A DNA stretch of 37,837 nucleotides, taken from contig OMVW01000014.1 in assembly GCA_900314595.1 (NCBI GenBank), forward strand, positions 1 to 37,837, read 5' to 3'. Source of the DNA: an uncultured Dialister sp. Its GTDB lineage: Bacteria; Bacillota; Negativicutes; Veillonellales; Dialisteraceae. Position numbers and translations under genes: made by a program. A model generated the notes under the pieces. It had not been told where the DNA came from. It saw only the letters and a list, made by a program, of their open reading frames with translations, and ran no database searches. Numbering within the stretch: the stretch's first letter is position 1; every line of letters begins with the position of its first letter. Positions 1-8,040 of this stretch are shown one piece after another.

Positions 1-465
1 GTCGGTGCAGCTAAAAAACAATACATGCATCGTGATTATCGTGACTGACGTGGCTATCGGGCAGGTGCGGCGCAACAGCAGAAAGCGCCGCAGATTTTAT
101 ATTCCCGCCCGCCCACGATCACCGGCCGAAGGCCGGAAATGCTCAGCCTTCCCTAGCTAGGGAAGGTGTCGACGAAGTCGACGGATGGGATGATTAATGC
201 TTGTTCACCTCTATACGCAAAAGCTCATGTGTCACTTCACCCATAAATCTTCCCCCCTGCCTTCGGCATCCCCCCTATCAAGGGGGGATTTTTCCTTTTG
301 GCGGCCGGAGGCCGCTGATTTCCCCCGCGAAGCGGGTGAAGGGGGCTGCATATCGTAAGAATGCTTTCTGACTCAAAATCCTCATGCGTTACGTAATAAT
401 GTGTCTCCCCGGAACCCGAAACTTCCATGGGAGCCCGGTACTACCCACTCCCGTCACATTCACCC
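1..465. repeat. Repeat-rich intergenic region at the left edge
   Basis: No convincing gene is visible. The stretch is assembled from the same palindromic modules found elsewhere in the window. Near 1-110 is a GC-rich inverted module (GCGGCGC...GCGCCGC) followed by an A/T-rich tail. At about 147-195 is a two-hairpin module: AGCCTTCCC...GGGAAGG, then GTCGACGAAGTCGAC, then GGATGGGATGATT. Near 267-345 are a C-run/G-run hairpin (CCCCCCTATCAAGGGGGGA) and a GCGAAGCGG-type arm. A CCATGG-centred module lies near 418-440. Short reading frames here follow the repeat sequence and have no ribosome sites. Confidence 0.7.
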
Positions 466-687
466 CTAATCCCACTCCCAGCCTTCTTTCCAGGCCATTT
501 CAGGATCTTTATAGTAGTAGAAACGAGGATCGATGAGCATCCAGTCTTCGGACTTCATATATTTTTCCACCATCTCGGAAAGGAGCGCCGGATCCTCCTC
601 CCCCGTTTCGACGGACACCAGGGCTTTCACGAAAGTCCGGTAGTCTTTTTTCATCATTTCTTCGATTTGTTTCTTCATTTCGTCCAT
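466..687 (-). CDS. Small acidic hypothetical protein (73 aa)
   Basis: I do not recognise a family. The product is a short, charged, apparently soluble protein. It has a helical, lysine/methionine-rich N-terminus (MDEMKKQIEEMMKK), an acidic centre and an aromatic C-terminus rich in Trp and Tyr (ending KEGWEWD). No signal peptide or membrane segment is visible. The start is supported by a good ribosome site, GGGAGG, about seven bases before the ATG. It stands alone between repeat blocks; the heptamer repeat array starts just upstream of its start codon. Coding is likely because of the ribosome site and a residue composition unlike the surrounding repeat-derived frames. The function is unknown. 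Confidence 0.6.
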   Translation of the reverse strand: MDEMKKQIEEMMKKDYRTFVKALVSVETGEEDPALLSEMVEKYMKSEDWMLIDPRFYYYKDPEMAWKEGWEWD

Positions 688-702
688 GATTTTCCTCCCA
701 TT

Positions 703-800
703 GAAGTTACCAGTTACGAGTTGCCAGTTCGGGGCCCATGGAAGTTGCCAGTTTCCAGTTTAGGGCCCATGGAAGTTACCAGTTACCAGTTGCCAGAGAC
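703..800. repeat. Degenerate heptamer tandem array with CCATGG-centred spacers
   Basis: Units of seven bases of the form NCCAGTT or NCGAGTT (ACCAGTT, ACGAGTT, GCCAGTT, TCCAGTT) repeat in tandem. The run is interrupted twice by a spacer containing GGGCCCATGGAAGTT. A shorter version lies near 1274-1305. Related CCATGG-plus-heptamer modules with other heptamer sequences recur near 418, 1458, 25408, 27137 and 28638. The array is immediately upstream of the 73-aa gene. Confidence 0.7.
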
Positions 801-1625
801 TGCATCCTTCGAAACCTTGACAGACCAGCTGTTTTCAGAAGCTTGTCATTGTCCGGGAATCGGGAAACGGGAATCGGGCAGGTGGCGCGGCACAATTCAT
901 AAAGCCGCGCCCTTTTTATATTCCCGCCCACCCGCCCTCGGTCACCGGCCGGAGGCCGGAGATGGTCAGCCTTTCCTGGATAGGAAAGGTGTCAGCGCAG
1001 CTGACGGATAGGATGATTGATGTTTACTCTGCACTATCCATTCAAGTTCCATATGAGAAAAACGGAAAGCACCCTGCAGGGCCCCACCTTTCCTGGTATG
1101 GAAAGGTGGCCGCGGAGCGGCCAGAAAGGTTGTTCAATCGTACAAGTTGAAATTTTGCCAAAGCCCCCACAGGCGATCCGATCTTAGATCGAAAATATAC
1201 GATCTGTCAAGAACTTTTTGAAATTTTTATTTCCACTAAAAAAATGGGCCATTTCTGGTCCATCTTTTTATTTTGGGGCCCATGGGAGTTGCCAGTTGCC
1301 AGAGGGTACTTCAGGGCCTTCCATTTTTGCCTTGCAGGGCTCCGGCCTTCTCCTGCTCACCGCACGAGTACCGCGGGGCGCGGGCCGGCGGGACGGTCGG
1401 GCAGGTGGCGGTGCACCATTCATATAGCACCGCCCTTATATATCTCCCGCTCTTCTCCCATAGAAGTTCCAAGTTCCGAGTTTTCCCATCAGATGCCCGG
1501 CTGAATTTCATTTCATCCGGTGCAGCTCAAAAACAAACCATGCATCGTGATTGTCGTGAATATCGTGGCTGTCGGGAAGGTGCGGCGCAAATTTGTAAGC
1601 GCCGCAAATTTTATATTTCCATCCG
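801..1625. repeat. Intergenic mosaic of palindromic repeats
   Basis: No gene is supported. Positions 803-930 are an inverted, diverged copy of the module found at 25184, 25616 and 28414 (CCGGGAATCGGG...GGCGCGGCAC). About 955-1020 is a two-hairpin module with GTCAGCGCAGCTGAC and GGATAGGATGATTGATG. About 1085-1140 is the CCTTTCC...GGAAAGG module in inverted orientation. About 1517-1622 is another GCGGCGC/GCGCCGC module. The stretch 1150-1270 is AT-rich and shows nothing recognisable. Confidence 0.65.
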
Positions 1626-1634
1626 CCGGAAAGC

Positions 1635-1666
1635 AAAAAGCACCTCTCTTTCGAAAGGTGCTTTTT
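1635..1666. terminator. Bidirectional intrinsic terminator at the end of the cassette
   Basis: A perfect 11-base stem (AAAAAGCACCT / AGGTGCTTTTT) encloses a ten-base loop. It has A-run and T-run flanks on the two sides, so it can stop transcription from either strand. It lies 9 bases beyond the stop codon of the DUF4268-like gene and is the first strong terminator downstream of dndA. It therefore probably ends the whole minus-strand operon. Confidence 0.85.
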
Positions 1667-1674
1667 GTAATATA

Positions 1675-2169
1675 TTATCCATTCTGAATGATAAAGCTCA
1701 CATAAGGCAGCAGCACATCATAGAACTTTCTCGCCCATTCTACATGGAAGTCTGCGATTTTCTTCCACTCCGACGAATCGTACAGATCCACATCCTTCAG
1801 CTCCAGGTAGACCTTGGAAGTTTTCAAATCATCCATCCGGTCCCAGGAAAGGCCGCAGCCCATTTTACGCTCGATGGCCCGCCGGAAAGAATAAAGCTCA
1901 TCGAAATGGTCCTTATTCTCCTGCTTCTCGGAAGAGGCGAAATATAGATCCACCGTCGCCTTCCTCTGCGCCAGCCCGCACCGGAGGCACACATGCTTCT
2001 CGATATACGCATCCATGGCATTCGCTCTCCGCGGATAACTCTTGCTGTAGTACGGCTCGTCCTCCTCATTCAGAGTCCTAGCAAAAGCACCCTGAAGCCG
2101 GGGCAGCATAAACTCCCAATACCTCCGCTTCACCTCAAATAAATCCAAAACCTCCGATTCCTCGGACAT
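1675..2169 (-). CDS. DUF4268-like protein (about 164 aa)
   Basis: The C-terminal half reads as a DUF4268-type domain: an arginine-rich helix (RRAIERKMG), then 'LSWDRMDDLKTSKVYLE' and a final segment with a conserved-looking WARKFYDVLLPYV. DUF4268 proteins are often found near restriction and other defence genes, but their biochemistry is unclear. The frame could open at 2184, but that ATG has no ribosome site. The ATG at 2169 (MSEES) has GGAAG about eight bases upstream and is preferred. The gene follows dndA after a short gap and is the last gene before a strong terminator, so it may be co-transcribed. Its codons look more GC-rich than the dnd genes, so it may be native DNA at the island edge. 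Confidence 0.7.
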   Translation of the reverse strand: MSEESEVLDLFEVKRRYWEFMLPRLQGAFARTLNEEDEPYYSKSYPRRANAMDAYIEKHVCLRCGLAQRKATVDLYFASSEKQENKDHFDELYSFRRAIERKMGCGLSWDRMDDLKTSKVYLELKDVDLYDSSEWKKIADFHVEWARKFYDVLLPYVSFIIQNG

Positions 2170-2204
2170 TGAAACCACTTCCATTCAAACTGCTGTAAAA
2201 AATT

Positions 2205-3353
2205 TTATTGTAAGGATTTCACTACCATCAATAATTTTTTCCAGTTTTCCTCCACCGCATCAGGATCTGTTTGTGGACCCCAGCTCATTCGAACAGAATC
2301 ATAGAGGTCATCATCTTTAAGCCCCATAGCTTTCAATACATAACTGGGCTCATAACTTTTAGAGTTGCATGCACTTTCATTGGAAATGCTAAGATATTGT
2401 TTCGTTGCAAGCATGAGAGCTTCCGATGAAACGCCATCAAAAGTAATATTTATAGCAGAGGGAATGCAATGCTCTTGATCTCCATTGATTTTGTATTTTA
2501 CGCCCGATTGTTTGAGAGCATCCAGAATATAAGCTTTGATCTGCTTTGCTTTTTGAGAATTTTGACGATATTCTTTTTCGGCGATTTCACAAGCTTTTCC
2601 TAATCCTCCTACCAAAGCAACCGGCGTAGTTCCCGGACGAAGTCCGTGTTCCTGCTGCCCACCATACATAATAGGTTTCACTGGTGGAAGCCTATAATTT
2701 TTCTTGCGAAGAACCAGGACGCCAATCCCCTGCGGTCCCTCCAATTTATGTGCAGAGAACGAAAGCATATCATATTTCAGTAAGCTAACTTCATCCACTA
2801 ATTTACCTGCAGACTGGGTCGCATCCACATAGAAAAAGACATCCTTATTTTCCAACTGTTCACCAATTTCCTGGACAGGCTGAATCACACCAGTTTCATT
2901 GTTTACATGCATTACAGCTACAAGCAAAGTATCATCACGCACTTTGGAAAGGATCTCATTGGCATCAATTCTTCCATTTTTCTCCGGGTTCACATAATCA
3001 ACAGTAAAGCCGTGTTTTTCCAACATTTTGCAAGTATTCAAAATAGCATGATGTTCAATTGTAGTAGTAATGATATGTTTTTTACCACTTACATTTGCAT
3101 AATCCTGTAAACCCTGAAGAATAATATTGCTGGATTCCGTTGCTCCTGAGGTAAAAAATACTTCGGTAGAGTCTACGCCTAAAAGATGGGCGATCTGTTT
3201 CCTTGCATCTGCAACAATCTGCCTTGCATGATTTCCAAAGTCATGCGTACGACTATCTGCATTTCCTATGTGATTTTTATAAATATCGATCATAAAATCG
3301 AGTACGCGAGAATCGATTGGCGCCGAAGAATTATAGTCCAAATAAACGCTCAT
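2205..3353 (-). CDS. dndA: Cysteine desulfurase, DndA/IscS-type
   Basis: A PLP-dependent class V aminotransferase-fold enzyme that takes sulfur from cysteine as a persulfide. In Dnd systems this sulfur charges DndC for DNA phosphorothioation. The N-terminal 'YLDYNSSAP', the His pair at 101-102, the Asp177 cofactor motif (YVDATQ) and the PLP lysine Lys203 (SFSAHKLEGPQG) are all present. The catalytic cysteine is Cys329, in the loop SNESACNSKSYEPS, where IscS has SGSACTSG. At 382 aa it is full length. Its ATG overlaps the dndE stop by four bases (ATGA), so it is translationally coupled. The location inside the dnd operon points to DndA rather than housekeeping IscS or NifS, although no scaffold gene is needed to distinguish them and general Fe-S supply remains possible. 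Confidence 0.92.
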   Translation of the reverse strand: MSVYLDYNSSAPIDSRVLDFMIDIYKNHIGNADSRTHDFGNHARQIVADARKQIAHLLGVDSTEVFFTSGATESSNIILQGLQDYANVSGKKHIITTTIEHHAILNTCKMLEKHGFTVDYVNPEKNGRIDANEILSKVRDDTLLVAVMHVNNETGVIQPVQEIGEQLENKDVFFYVDATQSAGKLVDEVSLLKYDMLSFSAHKLEGPQGIGVLVLRKKNYRLPPVKPIMYGGQQEHGLRPGTTPVALVGGLGKACEIAEKEYRQNSQKAKQIKAYILDALKQSGVKYKINGDQEHCIPSAINITFDGVSSEALMLATKQYLSISNESACNSKSYEPSYVLKAMGLKDDDLYDSVRMSWGPQTDPDAVEENWKKLLMVVKSLQ

Positions 3354-3733
3354 CGACTTTCTCCTTCTGCCAAACGGATCAGATCTTCCAAACTTTTAAT
3401 GAAATTTGTACCGCTCAAATGCGCAATTCCTCGTTCCAAATGCAGTTTAAAATATTTTTCTACAGTTGCATCATCATGAGGTAATTTCTTCTTGATACAC
3501 CATGCACGAACAATCGCCTCATAGATTTCATCATACCCGCCTGCAAATGTACTCCAGCTCATTTCCAGGTTACTATCAGCTACAATCGGAAGATCCGTTG
3601 GAATCGACCCTTCGCTCAGGGAATAGCACAATGCCCAGCGGCAAAGTACATTCCAATTCTGAATGCCCGTCTTGCCTTTCAAACGAGACAATTTGTCTTT
3701 GGAGCGATTGGACAGTCTGATTTGCTTAATCAT
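3350..3733 (-). CDS. dndE: DNA phosphorothioation protein DndE
   Basis: A small DndE-family protein of 127 aa. DndE is a component of the phosphorothioation complex and, in studied cases, binds nicked DNA as a tetramer. The family hallmark is clear at the N-terminus: RLSNRSKDKLSRLKGKTG followed by NWNVLCRWALCYSL (residues about 6-39). The C-terminal half is helical with a hydrophobic end (FIKSLEDLIRLAEG). The start overlaps the end of dndD by eight bases and its stop overlaps the dndA start by four. This dndD-E-A coupling supports its identity. It has no catalytic motif of its own, as expected for the family. Confidence 0.92.
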   Translation of the reverse strand: MIKQIRLSNRSKDKLSRLKGKTGIQNWNVLCRWALCYSLSEGSIPTDLPIVADSNLEMSWSTFAGGYDEIYEAIVRAWCIKKKLPHDDATVEKYFKLHLERGIAHLSGTNFIKSLEDLIRLAEGESR

Positions 3734-5681
3734 TATTCAATCCCTCCTCAAAATAGCCACGTTTGATCATGGTGCTTCGGCTTTCATCATCATAAATCAA
3801 TGTGTATTCATCGCCTATGTTCGGCTTCATCAGTTCATAATAATGCTTTGTAATTTCCATATCAGTGGATAAAATAATCGTCTGATCACTGGCATGCGGA
3901 AAATACTTCTGAATCAGGGCTGTACGATGTTTCGAATCCAGCCTGGATAAAGGCGTATCAATAATAACCGGAAGTTTTCTTTTGGAACATTTGGCAATGC
4001 CCCAGAGAATCGCTATAACCAGCAACTGTTTTTCGCCAGCGGATAGAGTTTCCCTTTCAACCAATTTTTCATCTGAAACAAAATAATTGAAATTAAGCGA
4101 TTCTGAATCAATAACGATCTGATCAATCAGATTTTTCTTAGATGTTAACTGTTTATAGCACTCGGTAATTGTATCTGATAAATCTTTTAACTTCGCATAT
4201 TGTAGTCTTCTTTTGAATTCAGCAAATACTTTAGAAGCCATATCTGAATATTTAACAATACGCGCATGATCATCTACATCTTCCATATGCTGCAGCATGC
4301 TTTCAACATACTTATTAAAATTGAATGCAGCCTGACGATACTTACCGCTAAGTTCTGCCCTTTCCGACTCAAGCCTTTTTAGTTTCTCTTCAGATGTAAT
4401 TTGTGCCTGTTCAATTTTCTTTATTTTACGGAAAATTTTATTGACAGCTTCTTCGTTTATGCTAACAGATAAGTAATTTTCCAATTCACCGATTTTCTTG
4501 CGATCTTTTTTGCTTTGCTGCAACAGGATATTTGCATCTTTCATCACATTGCTAAGGAGTAAACCTTTCAAATTCTGAGCTTGTGCCAGAGCATTCGCTG
4601 AAAGGTTAAAAATTGGCCGCACTGTATCCTGTGCAGTTTCCTCCTCTACATACTTCACAAATTCGGTTAAATCACGCCCACAATAATGGTCTTCCTGATA
4701 AGCTGCCAGCATAGCATGAATTTTTTCCAATGCAATATTGTTGATTTGTACTTCCTGTTCTTTTGCCCCTATATCGGTAATAGTGGAGATCAAGTCACGC
4801 AACATATAAAGAGGGAGAACTCCGGAAGCTGCTGAAATGAGCCCATTCCGATCTTGTTCCCATTTCATCTTTGCCTGATTTTTCTGCTTATATAAATCGC
4901 TCCGCTGCTCAATAATATTTCCACCGGCGGTGCGATAATCAACATTGGCAGTTTCCAGATCTTTTGCTAATTGCTGCTGTTTTTCCTGTTCCTTACGAAT
5001 TTCATTCTCTTTCTTTTCCAACTTAGCCTGAGCATCATTTCGAAGCTGCTCAAGTTTTTTCAGTTCCGTCTCATTTCCGCCAGAGGATTCCTTTTTAGCA
5101 GCAATTCTCCGTACTCTTTGGATATCGTTTTCCAAAGTATCAATGACAGTGATCCCCAGCAATTGTTTGATTGCACTTTTGATTTCATCATTGGAATCAG
5201 ATGCTGCAATTTCCGCTATCTTTTCGCCATCAAAAAAGAAAAAATCTGCGAGTCCATGGGGCAGAATATTCTCAATATACATGTCCCAATGATCTGTAAG
5301 AAATGGATTATACTCCCCATTTTTCCAGACAATCAGACTATCATGAGTCGTCTTATTCAGGCTATTCCAGGAACGGCGAATAACGAAAGTATCAATCTGC
5401 TCCTGTTCCAATGTAAATTTTATTTCCAGATAGGATTCTTTTGTCCCATCCGATAAATTAACAAAGGAATTCAGATATTTCCCATAAGAGGAATACTTTG
5501 ATTCCTTATATGCAGAAGAATGGTTTCCATAAAGGGCCAGTAATACTGCATTTAGAAATGTGGTCTTGCCACGTCCATTCAGTCCGCCAATCAGTACAAC
5601 CGGCTTTTCTCCCTGAAAATCGAATGCATTTGTTCCTGCGTACACACCAAAATTATGCAGGGTCAGATTTCTGATAATCAT
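3726..5681 (-). CDS. dndD: DNA phosphorothioation ATPase DndD (SMC/Rad50-like)
   Basis: An SMC/Rad50-type ATPase of the phosphorothioation complex, thought to couple ATP hydrolysis to DNA handling during sulfur insertion. Numbered from the ATG at 5681: Walker A GLNGRGKT near residues 33-40 (Lys39), a long charged coiled-coil middle (about 190-520, with a hydrophobic break near 300), ABC signature LSAGEK at 546-551, and Walker B with Asp575 in PVIIDTPLSRLD. The 651-aa length is typical. A GTG at 5699 is possible, but the ATG at 5681 gives an ATGA overlap with the dndC stop, the coupling used elsewhere in this operon. It sits between dndC and dndE, the canonical C-D-E order. Confidence 0.93.
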   Translation of the reverse strand: MIIRNLTLHNFGVYAGTNAFDFQGEKPVVLIGGLNGRGKTTFLNAVLLALYGNHSSAYKESKYSSYGKYLNSFVNLSDGTKESYLEIKFTLEQEQIDTFVIRRSWNSLNKTTHDSLIVWKNGEYNPFLTDHWDMYIENILPHGLADFFFFDGEKIAEIAASDSNDEIKSAIKQLLGITVIDTLENDIQRVRRIAAKKESSGGNETELKKLEQLRNDAQAKLEKKENEIRKEQEKQQQLAKDLETANVDYRTAGGNIIEQRSDLYKQKNQAKMKWEQDRNGLISAASGVLPLYMLRDLISTITDIGAKEQEVQINNIALEKIHAMLAAYQEDHYCGRDLTEFVKYVEEETAQDTVRPIFNLSANALAQAQNLKGLLLSNVMKDANILLQQSKKDRKKIGELENYLSVSINEEAVNKIFRKIKKIEQAQITSEEKLKRLESERAELSGKYRQAAFNFNKYVESMLQHMEDVDDHARIVKYSDMASKVFAEFKRRLQYAKLKDLSDTITECYKQLTSKKNLIDQIVIDSESLNFNYFVSDEKLVERETLSAGEKQLLVIAILWGIAKCSKRKLPVIIDTPLSRLDSKHRTALIQKYFPHASDQTIILSTDMEITKHYYELMKPNIGDEYTLIYDDESRSTMIKRGYFEEGLNND

Positions 5682-7195
5682 ATATCCACATCCTCGCACT
5701 CCGGTTCATCCGGATTATTGGAAATTTTTCCTTTATAATCCCGCAGAAACAATTCATCTTTTACCTTGCCGCCAAGATCTCTCTCACGCTGCATTTTATG
5801 GGAATAGTATTCATACGCATCCGTCTCATTTTTATAGAAAGTCCGACGAACAGCTTTATTTAAGGAATCGATGATTCCTTTACGCTGGTTTAAACCATAA
5901 GATTTGTTTTCAATGTCCAGCATACTGTAAGCCATTTCAAAAACAAGTTCTTCGTCAGGATAGAGATCATGACAGGTTTCCTTCAGAAGCTCCCATTCCT
6001 TTTTACCGTATATATCAGTTCCGATCCATTCCGGATCATCAAACGGCTTTCCTGTAACTGCCTCATAAATTCTGGGCAGCGTATCATCGAATTCATGATT
6101 TTCATTAACCCATATTCTCCGAATGATACGAAGTTCAGGGAGAGAAATCAGCTCAATACCCTTATACTCAGGAGGGCAAATCTGATTTATTTCGACCTGC
6201 ACTTCCAGAAGACGTTTCAGCCAATCTTCCCGGACTTCTTTCTTGTAAGGGCCATGATATAGCCTTTGATAACTTCCCTGAAGAGACCCATTTCTTCTGC
6301 GGAAATTTCTGCGGTCACGATCTTTGGATTCATCACCAAACTCATTTCGAAATTCCAGCATAGGTGTCAGCCAGGCTTTTTCTTCATCGTTGGTAATCAT
6401 GGCTGCCATCGATTTATCTTGGTCAACCATGGTACATACCCAGCAGCCAAAGCGGCTTTTTCCGCAGGAAGGCAGATTTTTAGAAACCATTAAAGGGCAT
6501 TCATTGTCTGCTGTTGCGCCACGATATAAAGTAAGCAGGTCATTATTTGAATAGCCCCAAGGATTCTTATATTGCATCAAAAAGATCCAGACATCATCAT
6601 TCGTCCAGTTTTCCAGGGGAGAAAATACAAGCTCATTAGCTAAAGTTGGATTCGGGCTGAGAAGTTCACGCATGCGAAGCTTTTCATAGTGTTCCATATG
6701 CCTTCTCCGGCTTAAGCTTTCTGCTTTTCGAGTTCCAAGTACCAGAATAATTTCTCCATTTTCAGCAATCTGTGCTTTGATGAAATTATTCACCGGTTCG
6801 ATCTTCAAACGGTCTGTGCACCAACGGAATTTCTTACGGGGAAAGGGATACCCGCGTCCGAGAAGATTTACCCAGAAAGTATCATCATAATTGGGATTCA
6901 AAATATGGGTAACAAAAGGCAGATGTTTCTGCTGTGAGATCTCATCCATTTTACGGAGAGAAGTATGCGCCCAGTTAGCAACAACAGGAGATTCCACAAG
7001 CGTATCCGTATTGATAATATGAATTGTCTTTTTCCGTTCCCCTTCTGGTAATCCTTCAATCGCCAGCCAGACTAACTGAAGTGCAGCCGTACTGTCTTTC
7101 CCGCCGGAATAGCCGATTACCCAAGGAATTTCGTCAGCAAGATATAGATTTCGTACCGTTTCCATCAGTCCGTTGACCGTATCCTTTGTAATCAT
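5678..7195 (-). CDS. dndC: DNA phosphorothioation sulfurtransferase DndC (PAPS-reductase-like)
   Basis: DndC is an ATP-pyrophosphatase-fold enzyme carrying an Fe-S cluster that activates the DNA backbone and passes on sulfur from DndA. The PP-loop SGGKDS is at residues 30-35. 'RWCTDRLK' with Cys126 resembles the PAPS-reductase substrate loop. The four cysteines Cys233, Cys244, Cys251 and Cys254 form the usual DndC cluster (C-x10-C-x6-C-x2-C). The 505-aa length is full. A good ribosome site (GGAGGAATAA) precedes the ATG. It is the first dnd gene and lies behind its own predicted promoter at 7278-7306. No dndB precedes it, although dndB normally does in dndBCDE operons. Confidence 0.94.
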   Translation of the reverse strand: MITKDTVNGLMETVRNLYLADEIPWVIGYSGGKDSTAALQLVWLAIEGLPEGERKKTIHIINTDTLVESPVVANWAHTSLRKMDEISQQKHLPFVTHILNPNYDDTFWVNLLGRGYPFPRKKFRWCTDRLKIEPVNNFIKAQIAENGEIILVLGTRKAESLSRRRHMEHYEKLRMRELLSPNPTLANELVFSPLENWTNDDVWIFLMQYKNPWGYSNNDLLTLYRGATADNECPLMVSKNLPSCGKSRFGCWVCTMVDQDKSMAAMITNDEEKAWLTPMLEFRNEFGDESKDRDRRNFRRRNGSLQGSYQRLYHGPYKKEVREDWLKRLLEVQVEINQICPPEYKGIELISLPELRIIRRIWVNENHEFDDTLPRIYEAVTGKPFDDPEWIGTDIYGKKEWELLKETCHDLYPDEELVFEMAYSMLDIENKSYGLNQRKGIIDSLNKAVRRTFYKNETDAYEYYSHKMQRERDLGGKVKDELFLRDYKGKISNNPDEPECEDVDI

Positions 7196-7240
7196 TTATT
7201 CCTCCATGGGCATCTTTAAATCTCAGGTAATCAATCATGA

Positions 7241-7298
7241 AAAAGCAGAAAGCTTATAAAAAGTAAACGTATACTTTAGTATAGATCTTTCTGCTTTT
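7241..7298 (-). terminator. Hairpin between the restriction-like and dnd gene blocks
   Basis: A perfect 12-base stem, AAAAGCAGAAAG (7241-7252) and CTTTCTGCTTTT (7287-7298), encloses a 34-base AT-rich loop. Read on the minus strand the distal arm ends in GCTTTTT, so it can work as a terminator for RNA arriving from the upstream genes. The loop itself contains the smaller inverted repeat TATACTTTAGTATA (7271-7284), which overlaps the -10 box of the dnd promoter. The structure would separate expression of the two halves of the cassette. Confidence 0.6.
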
Positions 7299-7306
7299 AT
7301 TGGCAA
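7278..7306 (-). promoter_or_regulatory. Predicted sigma-A promoter of dndCDEA with palindromic -10 region
   Basis: On the minus strand TTGCCA (7306-7301) is followed by a 17-base spacer and TATACT (7283-7278), a strong sigma-70-type match. Transcription would start near 7271, about 76 bases before the dndC ATG. The -10 box is one arm of the inverted repeat TATACT-TT-AGTATA, a plausible operator site. The spacer coincides with one arm of the long hairpin at 7241-7298. Confidence 0.7.
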
Positions 7307-7332
7307 ATTTCATTTAATAAGCAACTAACCGG

Positions 7333-8040
7333 CTAAATATAATTGTTATTATCTTTCTTAAAGCCAATAGAAAATCTCACGCCAATTCCTTTCTTATGAA
7401 TCCAGTCATATACTTCGGGAGTAAGCAGTGCCATACTGGCCCAGTTTTGGCTAACCGCTCTTAAAAAGGTCTTGACCCCATCAGTCAAATCCAGTTCATT
7501 AAGCAGCGAATTAATCCGGGTTACCGTTTCAGCCAAAACTACAATGATTTCTTTAGTGCCATTGTGGTATGGCATTCCTAAGGTTTCCCAATTACGTCCT
7601 GCTTCAAGACGATTTCTTAATTGATCAATGCCAAGGCTGGTGTCCCCTAATCCATTTAAAATATCCAAGCTTCCGTTATATCCGGTAAGTTTATTATCAT
7701 AAAATATTTTCCATTGTTCTTTCAAAATCGTGGCCAATAATTTGCTTTCACTTTTATCTCTGCTCAAGCAGTCTTCATCAACCAATGAATTATCATCGAT
7801 TGTACTCCTCAAACTTTGCATATAGATTTTAAGTCGTTGACGCAGATCTTCAGGCAATTGATATGAAAGATGTTGATTTGCATACTGGTAAGTTTTCATA
7901 TTTCTTTGAAAGTCCATAACCAGATTATGAAACGAGGCATCATTATTTTTTCTCTTTTTTAAATCATTAGCTGTACTTTCAGCCTTTGACAATTTTTTCA
8001 TACTTTTGGTAGATTCAACTAAACGATCGTGGATTAGCAT
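7333..8040 (-). CDS. Uncharacterised 235-aa protein of the defence cassette
   Basis: I cannot assign a family. The protein is soluble and mostly helical, with a basic N-terminal third (about residues 10-35, rich in Lys and Ser) and no P-loop, Cys cluster or obvious nuclease motif. The C-terminus is short and Asn-rich. Its ATG at 8040 shares one base with the TGA of the preceding ATPase gene (TGATG) and has a strong ribosome site, GGAGGTG, seven bases upstream. It is therefore translationally coupled to the DpdH-like ATPase and is probably its partner. It is the last gene of the upstream block, before the 7241-7298 hairpin. It might correspond in role to a small accessory Dpd protein such as DpdI, but this rests only on position. 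Confidence 0.75.
   Translation of the reverse strand: MLIHDRLVESTKSMKKLSKAESTANDLKKRKNNDASFHNLVMDFQRNMKTYQYANQHLSYQLPEDLRQRLKIYMQSLRSTIDDNSLVDEDCLSRDKSESKLLATILKEQWKIFYDNKLTGYNGSLDILNGLGDTSLGIDQLRNRLEAGRNWETLGMPYHNGTKEIIVVLAETVTRINSLLNELDLTDGVKTFLRAVSQNWASMALLTPEVYDWIHKKGIGVRFSIGFKKDNNNYI

Noticed and set aside
427..1947. Plus-strand frames of up to 224 codons in the left repeat region
   Set aside because: They run through palindromic repeat modules and across the DUF4268-like gene on the opposite strand; no ribosome sites and no family resemblance.
2205..3353. Housekeeping IscS/NifS for general Fe-S assembly
   Set aside because: It lies translationally coupled to dndE within the dnd operon and no iscU, nifU or suf genes are nearby; the Dnd role is more likely, though dual use is not excluded.
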